DNA from: Deltaproteobacteria bacterium
GTDB taxonomy: Bacteria; Desulfobacterota; DSM-4660; Desulfatiglandales; HGW-15
Length of the DNA stretch: 34,750 nt
Direction of reading: 5' to 3'
NCBI GenBank assembly: GCA_020342025.1
Contig: CP070840.1
Location: 2,859,063 to 2,893,812 of the forward strand
Part shown: positions 7,918 through 14,972 of the stretch, piece after piece
Layout: the number at the start of each line of letters is the position of its first letter
How positions within the stretch are numbered: the first letter of the stretch is position 1
Notes under the pieces: model-generated
What the model was told of the DNA's origin: nothing
The model's input: the letters and a program-made list of their open reading frames with translations, nothing else
The model's database searches: none
Translations under genes and position numbers: made by a program

Positions 7918-9516
7918 ATGAAAAAATACGAATTTGAGAAGAGAACACTGGGATACGCTTTGGAGGACAAGGCGAAAAGCATGGGAGACAAAATCCTTCT
8001 CCTGCACGAAAATCAGAAGGTCACCTATAAGGAAATGAACGAGAATGCGAATCGGGTTGCAAATTCCTTTCTCCATCTTGGCATAAAGAAAGGGGACAAA
8101 GTCTGCATGGTCATGGCAAATTCGGTGGAGTTTCTCTATGTCCGGTTTGCCTTGGCAAAGATCGGGGCTGTCATGGTCCCGATCAATGTGGCCCTGAAAG
8201 GAGATCTACTCAGATATATTATAGATAACTCCGATGCATCCGTTATTATCGTGGACAGTGATCTGCTGGATCGCATCGTTTTCATTCAGGACCAGCTTAA
8301 AAAGATCAAGAGCATTATCCTGGTTCCCGAAGCTTCGAATGGGGGAAAAGGGTTCTCCCAGAATTTTTCCATAAAGAATTTCACAGAATTGTATGACGGG
8401 TCTCCCAACGACCCCGCCTGCGATGTCCACTTCTACGATCCCATGAGCATTCTGTACACATCTGGAACGACAGGCCCCTCCAAGGGAGCCATATTGAGTC
8501 ATGCGCATCACTACTCTGTGGCCTATCAGGAAAGCCAATACGGGCGATACGCTGAAGACAGTGTGGTTTACTCCTGCCTTCCTTTTTTTCATGCAAATGC
8601 GTCTACAGCGTTTCAGGGGACCATTCTTGCGGGGGGCACCTTCGCTATGGGGAAAAGATTTAGTCTCACCACATTCTGGGACGAAATCAAGTCCTACAAG
8701 GCAACCCATACGAATGTTCTTGGATCTATTTTTCCCCTTTTGGCCAGACAGCCTCCAAAAGAAGATGACGCCAAGAACTCTCTCAAGGTCATGAATGCCG
8801 TGCCATGGCTACCGGAGTTTGAAGACTTTGAGAAGAGATTTGTTCTTAAATTGATTACCATGTATGGCCTGACGGAATCGGGCATTGTCATTGTATCGCC
8901 TTTTGAGGAGAAAATAAGGCCAGGCTCTTGTGGAAAGCCCATTGAAGTATACGATGTGAGAATCGTTGACGACCACGATATTGAATGTGCCCCTAACACG
9001 ACAGGCGAAATTGTGGCGAGAGGAAAGGAACCATACACCCAAATGGATGGCTATTACAATAATCCGGAAGCCACGGCGAGCGCCTTTCGAAACTTATGGT
9101 TCCATACAGGCGACTATGCCTATCAAGATGAAGATGGCTATTTCTATTTTGTGGATCGAAAGAAAGATGCCCTAAGGCGAAGGGGTGAGAACATATCCTC
9201 CTTTGAGGTGGAGAAGGTCATCAATTCACATCCCAACGTCCTGGAGTCTGCGGTATTTGCCATTCCTTCTGAATTGGGGGAGGATGACGTAAAGGCGGCG
9301 TTGGTCTTGAAAAAAGGAGAAAAACTGACACCAGAGGAATTGATCGCGTACTGCAACGACAGGATGGCCTATTTTGCCGTGCCCAGATACTTGGACTTCA
9401 GAGAGAGTTTGCCTAAAACACCGACACAAAGGGTGGAAAAGTACAAGCTAAGAGAGGAAGGGGTGACCAAGGATACCTGGGATAGGGAAAAGGTTGGATA
9501 CAAATTGAAAAGATAA
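7918..9516 (+). CDS. AMP-forming acyl-CoA ligase, CaiC-like
   Basis: A 532-residue ANL-family ligase. YTSGTTGPSKG is at about residues 180-190, YGLTES near 316, HTGDYAYQDEDGYFYFVDRKKD near 400, then RRRGENISSFEVE near 421 and PTQRVEKYKLR near 503. The RRRGENISSFEVE/QRVEKYKLR pair is characteristic of crotonobetaine/carnitine-CoA ligase-like enzymes, so a short or polar branched acid is as likely as a fatty acid. The frame is open from 7879, but the ATG at 7918 is chosen because GGAG sits 8 bases upstream and MKKYEFEKRTLGYALEDKA is a typical N-terminus. It lies downstream of repeat copy B and 18 bp upstream of the DUF362 gene, probably co-transcribed with it. Real carnitine metabolism is not otherwise indicated. 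Confidence 0.92.
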   Translation: MKKYEFEKRTLGYALEDKAKSMGDKILLLHENQKVTYKEMNENANRVANSFLHLGIKKGDKVCMVMANSVEFLYVRFALAKIGAVMVPINVALKGDLLRYIIDNSDASVIIVDSDLLDRIVFIQDQLKKIKSIILVPEASNGGKGFSQNFSIKNFTELYDGSPNDPACDVHFYDPMSILYTSGTTGPSKGAILSHAHHYSVAYQESQYGRYAEDSVVYSCLPFFHANASTAFQGTILAGGTFAMGKRFSLTTFWDEIKSYKATHTNVLGSIFPLLARQPPKEDDAKNSLKVMNAVPWLPEFEDFEKRFVLKLITMYGLTESGIVIVSPFEEKIRPGSCGKPIEVYDVRIVDDHDIECAPNTTGEIVARGKEPYTQMDGYYNNPEATASAFRNLWFHTGDYAYQDEDGYFYFVDRKKDALRRRGENISSFEVEKVINSHPNVLESAVFAIPSELGEDDVKAALVLKKGEKLTPEELIAYCNDRMAYFAVPRYLDFRESLPKTPTQRVEKYKLREEGVTKDTWDREKVGYKLKR

Positions 9517-9534
9517 AAAGACAAAGAGGTAAAT

Positions 9535-10602
9535 ATGTTCAAAACACTCATTGCACCTGCCACTTACGAAGAATGTGCGCAGGCCATAGGCCGCGCCTTT
9601 GAGATCTTCCCTTTAGACCTTCGCGGCAAGAAAGTCCTGATAAAGCCCAATGTGCTGCGGGGCGGAAAACCAGAGGAGGGAATCACCACCCATCCTGCGG
9701 TGATGAAGGCGGTCGTAGATCGGGTTGAACAAATGCGCCCTGCCTCCATTGTCGTGGGTGACAATCCGGGGCTTTTCAACTACGGAGCCAATGAAGCATG
9801 CTTCAAAAATACGGGCCTCATGGAGGCGGCCAAAGGATACTATCAAAATATTGGCAACGAATCTGTCACGCTTGCATTCAACCCCGAGTATTTAGAGACT
9901 GTGGCTGTCTCCAAAGCGGTCTTGGAGGCGGATGTCATCATCTCTCTCCCAAAATTCAAGACCCATGGCCTGACTGTGGTCACTGGCGGCCTGAAAAATA
10001 ACTACGGCATTTTGCCTGGTGCCCAAAAAGCCATGTTGCATCGCTTGGCTGGCAATCCGAAGCGTTTCCACGAATTGATCGTAGATGTGTTTCAGCTTCG
10101 TCCACCGGACCTCTTTATCGTGGATGCGGTTGTGGGCATGGAAGGCAATGGCCCTGCCTCCCCTGACCTGCGCGAAATTGGCCTCGTTCTCGCCTCCGAT
10201 AACGCGGTGGCCCTGGACGCCACCATCTCACGCCTTATGGGCCTGGAACCTGGCAGACTTCGATTTATGCAGAGGGCAAAGGTGGCTGGACTGGGCGATT
10301 TCGACGAGGCGTCCATCCACATTGTGGGCGAATTAAAGCCCATCCCCGGGTTCACGCTTCCACCTCTAGGTGGAGAGGCCAACACCGGTTCTGAGGAACT
10401 GAGGCAGGCAATCGAGAGCCGTACCCTGTTACGACCAAAGGCGGATCCGGGGCTTTGCACCGCGTGCGAAACCTGCATAGAACAATGCCCGGTGTCTGCA
10501 TTATCCCTGGTCGAGGCCTTGCCAGTGGTTGACCCGGACAAATGCATAACCTGTTTCTGCTGCCAAGAGATCTGCCCGGAAAAGGCTATAACGTTGCAGT
10601 AA
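9535..10602 (+). CDS. DUF362 domain protein with C-terminal 2x[4Fe-4S] ferredoxin domain
   Basis: 355 residues. The first ~290 form a DUF362 domain (KVLIKPNVLRGG, VVGDNPG, ISLPKFKTHGLTVVTGGLKNNYG). Residues 307-355 hold two CxxCxxCxxxCP clusters (CTACETCIEQCP and CITCFCCQEICP), expected to bind two [4Fe-4S] centres. There is no signal peptide, so it is probably cytoplasmic. The DUF362 function is not established to my knowledge; an electron-transfer or maturation role is plausible. The ATG at 9535 has AGAGG upstream and follows the ligase by 18 bp, so the two form a unit bounded by repeat copies B and C. It might pass electrons for a reductive step or repair a metalloenzyme; this is inference. 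Confidence 0.88.
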   Translation: MFKTLIAPATYEECAQAIGRAFEIFPLDLRGKKVLIKPNVLRGGKPEEGITTHPAVMKAVVDRVEQMRPASIVVGDNPGLFNYGANEACFKNTGLMEAAKGYYQNIGNESVTLAFNPEYLETVAVSKAVLEADVIISLPKFKTHGLTVVTGGLKNNYGILPGAQKAMLHRLAGNPKRFHELIVDVFQLRPPDLFIVDAVVGMEGNGPASPDLREIGLVLASDNAVALDATISRLMGLEPGRLRFMQRAKVAGLGDFDEASIHIVGELKPIPGFTLPPLGGEANTGSEELRQAIESRTLLRPKADPGLCTACETCIEQCPVSALSLVEALPVVDPDKCITCFCCQEICPEKAITLQ

Positions 10603-10645
10603 ACGGCCCTGCCCTTCAAAGCAGGGCATATCTAGCGCGCCGTAC

Positions 10646-10922
10646 CATAAGTTTCAATACTGGAAGATTGTGTCTTCGCATCCATTGAGCGATGGCCCAT
10701 TCCTTCAAGCCGATATCTATATCGTTCGGGGGAAGTGGTCTGATCTTAGAGCGTTTAAAGGGACTCTGCCTAGGTCGGGAAGAGACATTCTGCCAGGGTT
10801 TTCCGGGCGTAAACCCTCTAAGATCAGACCACGGCGATGCGCGGTGGAATTTTTCTGAGATATCGTCTTTCAGGAACAGGCCATCACTCCAAACAATAGG
10901 AATATTTGATACAGTTCACTAG
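10646..10922 (+). repeat. Structured intergenic element, copy C
   Basis: The core hairpin spans 10687-10889. Helix 1 is GAGCGATGGCC/GGCCATCACTC (10687-10697 with 10879-10889). Helix 2 is around CGATATCT/AGATATCG (10711-10718 with 10858-10865). Helix 3 is a 21-bp arm with a single mismatch (10736-10756 with 10811-10831). Relative to copy B, helix 1 changes TAATGG to CGATGG with a partly matching change on the other arm, and helix 3 changes on both arms. It has the same length and orientation as copy B. Confidence 0.9.
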
Positions 10923-10970
10923 TTTTTCAATAAAAGATTTCTTCCCCCTCAAGACGCTGTGTTGCAATTT

Positions 10971-11018
10971 GTCATCCCAGCCAAGTCCCACTAAGCGGGA
11001 GGCGAGCCGGGATCCAGA
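10971..11018. repeat. Short palindromic intergenic repeat (GTCATCCC...GGGATCCAG type)
   Basis: GTCATCCCAGCC at the left pairs imperfectly with the GCCGGGATCC part on the right, with an internal TCCC/GGGA hairpin. Units beginning GTCAT-CCC and ending GGGAT-CCAG are common dispersed repeats in many bacterial genomes (general knowledge). It lies just before the SDR gene leader. Confidence 0.5.
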
Positions 11019-11068
11019 AGGAATTGATTTTCCGCCTCTCGAGGGAGGGGAATTTAAGAGGAGGCGTG

Positions 11069-11839
11069 ATGATAACCAATGAGAAGGGTTCGTTAGGATT
11101 TGAAGGAGACGTGGTCATCGTCACCGGAGCAGCGAAAGGGATAGGCAAAACAACGGCCTTAGCGTTTAGTGAGCAGGGGGCCATAGTTGTTCTTGTTGAT
11201 GTCTTAGAAAAGGAAATGAAGGAGGTTGATGGAATAATTCGCAAAGGGGGCAGAGAGGTTTTGTCCATACAAGGAGATGTGTCCAATAATAGCCAGGTGC
11301 AAGACGCTGTAGAAAAAACCGTCAAGAGTTTTGGGAAAATAGATGTTTTGGTCAACAATGCGGGGATTGATGTGGGGAGTGCGCCCATCGTCCATGTGAC
11401 CGAGGAAATGTGGGATAAATCGCTCCAGGTCAATCTAAAGAGTGTTTTCTATTTTTGCAGAAGCGTTGTACCCCTCATGGTGGCAAATGGGAAGGGAAGC
11501 ATCGTCAATGTGGCCTCCATTGCAGGGAGGGAGCCCAATGAAAATATGGCCCCTTATGCTGTCTCAAAGGCGGGCGTCATATGTTTCTCAAGGGTACTTG
11601 CAAAAGAAGTGGCAAGAGACGGTATTCGTGTCAATTGTATTGCGCCGGGTCTCACCAAAACGGATCTTCTCAAAAATTTGTCTCCAGAACAATTTGATAC
11701 ACTTCTTAAGAAAATCCCCATGGGAAGAGTGGGTAATCCCGAAGAGGTTGCCGATCTCATACTATTCCTGTGTTCAGAAAAATCCTCATTCATTACTGGA
11801 CAGTGCTTCAATATCTCCGGGGGCAGAGGGGAATATTAA
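11069..11839 (+). CDS. Short-chain dehydrogenase/reductase (3-hydroxyacyl-CoA dehydrogenase / FabG-like)
   Basis: A 256-residue classical SDR with a Rossmann fold: TGAAKGIG nucleotide-binding motif near residues 18-26, NNAG, and a catalytic YAVSK at about 163-167 preceded by the serine of SIAGRE. The family oxidises or reduces hydroxy/keto groups with NAD(P). In this context it probably oxidises a 3-hydroxyacyl-CoA to the 3-oxo form for thiolysis. The ATG at 11069 has a strong GAGGAGG 4 bases upstream and is preferred over the earlier in-frame start at 11024. Only 3 bases separate its stop from the next SDR. The presence of two tandem SDRs suggests two different hydroxy intermediates or stereoisomers. 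Confidence 0.9.
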   Translation: MITNEKGSLGFEGDVVIVTGAAKGIGKTTALAFSEQGAIVVLVDVLEKEMKEVDGIIRKGGREVLSIQGDVSNNSQVQDAVEKTVKSFGKIDVLVNNAGIDVGSAPIVHVTEEMWDKSLQVNLKSVFYFCRSVVPLMVANGKGSIVNVASIAGREPNENMAPYAVSKAGVICFSRVLAKEVARDGIRVNCIAPGLTKTDLLKNLSPEQFDTLLKKIPMGRVGNPEEVADLILFLCSEKSSFITGQCFNISGGRGEY

Positions 11840-11842
11840 AAA

Positions 11843-12616
11843 ATGGGGAGACACAGCGTGGGAAGGCTTGATCAAAGAGTAGCGGTCATAACCGGCGGCG
11901 CAAGAGGCATTGGGAGGGAAATAGCGGTTTGTTTCGCAAGAGAGGGCGCCAGGTGTGTCATTGGCGATATCATAGGGATGGAAGCTGTCGCTGAGGAGAT
12001 AAAAAGTTTAGGGCAGGATGTGGTGACCGTGTCTGCCGATGTGTCCAAAAAGGGGGACATAGAGCAACTGATTTCCACAGCCATCCGCACCTACAATAAG
12101 GTGGATATACTGGTCAATAATGCCGGTATTCCATCTCGTAAAGGGCTCTTGGAGGCCAGTGATGAGGAATGGGATGATGTTTTTGGAGTAAACCTCAAGG
12201 GTGTCTTTCTCTGCACCCAGATCGCCGCCAAACATATGGCAGAACGCGCGTATGGAAGAATTATCAATATCACATCCCTAGCAGGTTTTCGCGGTGCTTC
12301 TGCACGAGTAGCACCGGCCTATGCCGCTTCAAAGGCGGGTGTTATGAGATTGACAAGGAGTTGCGCCAAGGAATTGGGGCCTTATGGGATCACCGTTAAC
12401 GCCATAGCCCCGGGTCTCGTCATAACGGAATTCCCACAGACGGGCAGATCCCCTGAAGCCTTTAGGGCATTTATGGATGAAGAGATTGAGAAAACCCCCC
12501 TTGGCAGGGCGGGGACGGTACAGGATGTGGCCAGACTGGCCCTGTTCCTTGCTTCGGACGAGGCTTCTTTTCTGACCGGACAAATTATTGCCCTGGATGG
12601 GGGCAGATCGTCATAG
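11843..12616 (+). CDS. Short-chain dehydrogenase/reductase (FabG-like)
   Basis: A 257-residue classical SDR: GGARGIG near residues 17-23, NNAG, a serine in SLAGFRG, and YAASK at about 160-164. The C-terminal GQIIALDGG is typical of FabG-type enzymes. It starts 3 bases after the previous SDR, so translation is probably coupled. An in-frame GTG at 11858 (VGRLDQRVAV) is an alternative start. It shares fold and motifs with its neighbour but is clearly diverged, so the two probably act on different substrates. The likely role is a 3-hydroxyacyl-CoA dehydrogenase in the local beta-oxidation. Confidence 0.9.
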   Translation: MGRHSVGRLDQRVAVITGGARGIGREIAVCFAREGARCVIGDIIGMEAVAEEIKSLGQDVVTVSADVSKKGDIEQLISTAIRTYNKVDILVNNAGIPSRKGLLEASDEEWDDVFGVNLKGVFLCTQIAAKHMAERAYGRIINITSLAGFRGASARVAPAYAASKAGVMRLTRSCAKELGPYGITVNAIAPGLVITEFPQTGRSPEAFRAFMDEEIEKTPLGRAGTVQDVARLALFLASDEASFLTGQIIALDGGRSS

Positions 12617-12757
12617 CTGATTCAAACAGGTCTCTGAAGCTTTTTATCCGGGAAATCCTCAAGGCCTTCCATCACTGAATTCCTATCTTAATCACATCGA
12701 TAGTCCCGGGCAGGTCAATACTTCATAGAGATAAAAACCAGGACAAAGGAGGTTACG

Positions 12758-13582
12758 ATGAGAGAACAAGTGCTGATCGTCGAGAAAAGGGATGGCGTGG
12801 GCGTCCTGACCCTCAATCGGCCAGGCAAGGCTAATGCCCTGAATGCGGATCTCAAGTTAGCCATCGTTGGGGCCCTCAGAGAAATGGCCGTGGATGCTGA
12901 AATCGGGGCTGTACTCATCAAGGGGGCTGGCAAGCACTTCTGTTCTGGACAGGACTTTAACGACATCGTCCTGGGGACAGACCCCAAGTCTGTTGAAGCG
13001 TGCCGCAACACATTCAACAACATGGTCACCCCTATCTTCGAGCAGATCATTTCCATGGGCACCCCTGTGATCGCTGCGGTGCGAGGGATGGCTACGGGTG
13101 AAGGCCTTCCTCTGGCTATTACGTGCGATCTGGTCGTTGCCTCAGAGAATACAGTGTTTCAGTTTCCAGGAACGAATCTTGATGGGATCAGCATTGGTCC
13201 GGGTGTGGTGGCCGCCCGTTATATGGGCACCAAGAAGACTTTGGAGTATTTATTGACAGGAGAACCTCTGGTGGCCACTGAGGCAGAACGTCTGGGTCTC
13301 GTCAACAGAGTGGTTCCTGACGACAGGCTGGAAGAGACCGCTTTTGCACTGGCGAAAAAAGTGGCCGACAAGGTGATGGGAAACCCCGTTTTTGTGAAAG
13401 AATTGGGCAAGAAGGTATTCTACATGGCCCTCGACATGGAGCGGAGTAAGGCGTTCAGGTACGCGCACGAGGCACTTGCCCATGGTTTTTGCAGCCCAGC
13501 CGCCATCGAGGGGGCCAGAGTCTTCCTGGAAGGGAAGCTGACAAAGGCAGACCTGCAACTGGAAGGCTTTTTTGATGATTGA
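12758..13582 (+). CDS. Crotonase-superfamily protein lacking the hydratase glutamates
   Basis: A 274-residue enoyl-CoA hydratase/isomerase-fold protein. CoA-binding and oxyanion-hole segments are recognisable: LNRPGKANALN at the N-terminus, HFCSGQDF near 60-67 and RGMATGEGLPLAITCD near 110. In rat enoyl-CoA hydratase, Glu144 and Glu164 are catalytic. Here the aligned positions read GEGLPLA (Pro for the first Glu) and FQFPGTNLDG (Gly for the second). It is therefore unlikely to be an ordinary hydratase. Crotonase relatives include isomerases, thioesterases, hydrolases, dehalogenases and decarboxylases. AAAGGAGG precedes the ATG. It lies 36 bp upstream of an intact-looking hydratase paralogue. 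Confidence 0.88.
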   Translation: MREQVLIVEKRDGVGVLTLNRPGKANALNADLKLAIVGALREMAVDAEIGAVLIKGAGKHFCSGQDFNDIVLGTDPKSVEACRNTFNNMVTPIFEQIISMGTPVIAAVRGMATGEGLPLAITCDLVVASENTVFQFPGTNLDGISIGPGVVAARYMGTKKTLEYLLTGEPLVATEAERLGLVNRVVPDDRLEETAFALAKKVADKVMGNPVFVKELGKKVFYMALDMERSKAFRYAHEALAHGFCSPAAIEGARVFLEGKLTKADLQLEGFFDD

Positions 13583-13618
13583 TCGATCTGAACAGTCAGG
13601 GGGTTAAAGGAGACGGAT

Positions 13619-14410
13619 ATGATAGAGAAGAACTTTGGCGAAATCATCTCTCAAATGGATAATGGTGTTGCCGTTCTGACCATTGATCGGCCCAAGAAGC
13701 TGAACGCTTTGACCCCTGATGGTTTGTCAAATCTCCGCCAAGCCATTATGGAGGCGGATTCCGATCAAGAATCAAAAGTCATTGTCCTTACTGGCGCCGG
13801 CGAGCGGGCATTCAGCACCGGATTGGACATCCTGAATGTTCCCGTACTCCCCATTGCTGATCTGCGATTGTTCCACATAAACAATCAGAAATTGTACAGA
13901 GCGCTCATGGGGACAGGCAAGATAACCATTGCCGCTGTCAATGGGATGGCCCTGGGAAGTGGGTTTGAGATCAGCCTCCTATGCGATTTCACGATCGCTG
14001 CTGAATCAGCAACATTTGGGATGCCTGAGCTGGCCGTAGGTGCCTATCCCGGGGTTCTTTCCGTCGCTCTGTTATGGGAACTCATTGGCAAGAAAAGGAC
14101 ATGTGAATTGCTACTCACGGGTAAGATCATAACCGCTGTAGAGGCAGAAGCACTCGGGTTGGCCAATGAAGTCGTGCCAGATGTCAGATTAATGGATAGC
14201 GCACTGGAATGGGCCAGCAAAATAGTGAGAGCGGCCCCATTGCCCGTGGCCATGGTCAAGGCAAGAATGAATAGCATGTTGCGGGTGCGCCTGGAAGAAG
14301 AGATGAGCCGTTTTGTTGAGGTGCAGACCCTGGTATTCAATAGCCGTGATTTCAAAGAGGGCCTAAGCGCACTCAAGGAAAAACGCAAACCCGTCTTTCG
14401 AGGCGATTGA
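13619..14410 (+). CDS. Enoyl-CoA hydratase/isomerase
   Basis: A 263-residue crotonase-family protein with both catalytic-type glutamates. LGSGFEISLLCD (Glu near 115) matches the GGGCELA motif, and FGMPELAVGAYPG (Glu near 135) matches the PE motif. The oxyanion-hole segment is ERAFSTGLDI near 62-71. It should add water to a trans-2-enoyl-CoA to give the 3-hydroxyacyl-CoA used by the SDRs upstream. The ATG follows AAAGGAG. The gene follows the divergent crotonase and precedes a regulatory region for the transporter operon. Confidence 0.92.
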   Translation: MIEKNFGEIISQMDNGVAVLTIDRPKKLNALTPDGLSNLRQAIMEADSDQESKVIVLTGAGERAFSTGLDILNVPVLPIADLRLFHINNQKLYRALMGTGKITIAAVNGMALGSGFEISLLCDFTIAAESATFGMPELAVGAYPGVLSVALLWELIGKKRTCELLLTGKIITAVEAEALGLANEVVPDVRLMDSALEWASKIVRAAPLPVAMVKARMNSMLRVRLEEEMSRFVEVQTLVFNSRDFKEGLSALKEKRKPVFRGD

Positions 14411-14455
14411 CACGGCATGGCGTGCAACGCAAGAGAAACTCAAGGGGAGGTCAAA

Positions 14456-14533
14456 ATGGCTGTTTTTCGGCAGAACTTGGATCAATGGATGGATATCCCA
14501 AAAAGACTTGACATTTTGGGGAGGAAATTCTAA
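14456..14533 (+). CDS. Small open frame, possible truncated gene remnant or leader peptide
   Basis: A 25-codon frame beginning MAVFRQNLDQWMDIPKRL and ending at TAA. It has a near-consensus GGGGAGG five bases before the ATG, as good as any real gene here. The protein matches nothing I can name with confidence. Its N-terminus vaguely resembles the start of an AMP-forming ligase (a DILGRKF-like segment), which would make it a decayed remnant. The liv promoter overlaps its 3' end. It could equally be a translated short peptide. Confidence 0.35.
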   Translation: MAVFRQNLDQWMDIPKRLDILGRKF

Positions 14534-14536
14534 TTT
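14508..14536 (+). promoter_or_regulatory. Predicted sigma-70 promoter of the liv operon
   Basis: TTGACA at 14508-14513 and TAATTT at 14531-14536 with an optimal 17-base spacer. The predicted start, near 14543, coincides with the operator-like palindrome. Confidence 0.6.
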
Positions 14537-14543
14537 TCGTTCA

Positions 14544-14561
14544 ATACTAACCGTTTAGCAC
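14544..14561. promoter_or_regulatory. Candidate TetR operator, site 3
   Basis: ATACTAACCGTTTAGCAC matches the idealised sequence of sites 1 and 2 (ATACTAATCGATTAGTAT) at 14 of 18 positions. It lies directly after a strong -10 box, a classic repressor position. This would place the transporter under the same TetR regulator as the ligase. Confidence 0.5.
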
Positions 14562-14827
14562 CTTGTTAGCAAAAACAAGGAACGCTTCCTTCCCGCTAAG
14601 GTGTAAGGCGATTTCATTCACCATCTTTCAAACAAATCCATGACCCCGTTAATAAGACCATCACGGGTATTGCCATCCCAATTAGGCATTTAAAAATATA
14701 GACCAAAACCTTCAAACCTGGACCGCTTTAACGAATCGAGACAAGTATTATGTATGGGTCCAAGTACGCAAACAGCGCCGAGCCCATGGGCGTGCATGCG
14801 TTGGTTAGGGTACCGAGTCGCAGTGAC

Positions 14828-14876
14828 CCTGGGGCGCCCAGGATTTCTCCGTGCACATGGATCATGAAATCCTGGG
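14828..14876 (+). promoter_or_regulatory. Competing hairpins in the liv leader
   Basis: CCCAGG at 14837-14842 can pair upstream with CCTGGG (14828-14833, 3-base loop). Alternatively, as part of CCCAGGATTTC (14837-14847), it can pair perfectly with GAAATCCTGGG (14866-14876, 18-base loop). The two structures exclude each other, as in attenuators and riboswitches. No poly-U follows, so any control would act on RNA stability or translation. No known riboswitch class was recognised. Confidence 0.45.
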
Positions 14877-14972
14877 TTGGTGAAACTGCTTGCTCGGCGG
14901 GTTGAAGGGCCTGGCCCCGGCAAGGGGGGTATCCTATTCTCTAATTTTTCAATCAAATGCGAGGAGGAGAAA

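Larger units (their letters stand above)
10603..11068. other. Intergenic region with structured repeat copy C and a short palindromic repeat
   Basis: 466 bp after the DUF362 gene. A GCCCTGC/GCAGGGC hairpin follows the stop codon at once (10606-10627). Copy C spans 10646-10922, and a GTCATCCC...GGGATCCAG palindromic repeat is at 10971-11018. No gene is seen. Confidence 0.7.
14411..14972. other. Leader and control region of the liv operon
   Basis: 562 bp between the hydratase and the binding-protein gene. It contains a 25-codon open frame with a strong ribosome-binding site (14456-14533), a good sigma-70-type promoter (14508-14536), an operator-like palindrome at the start point (14544-14561), and a ~430-base predicted leader with competing hairpins (14828-14876). 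Confidence 0.7.

Noticed and set aside
10092..10619. 175-residue frame antisense to the DUF362 gene
   Set aside because: Overlaps a clear iron-sulfur protein gene completely; serine/proline-rich shadow composition and no domain.
5558..10922. CRISPR array or integron attC sites as explanation for copies A-C
   Set aside because: Copies are 2-3 kb apart with genes between them, so there are no regular spacers. No GTTRRRY/RYYYAAC core pairs at the ends and no integrase or Cas gene.
14411..14972. Cobalamin riboswitch, considered because of the cobalamin-dependent mutases
   Set aside because: No B12-box (GCCACTG-like) in this leader or in the mutase leaders; matches to that heptamer elsewhere lie inside coding sequence.
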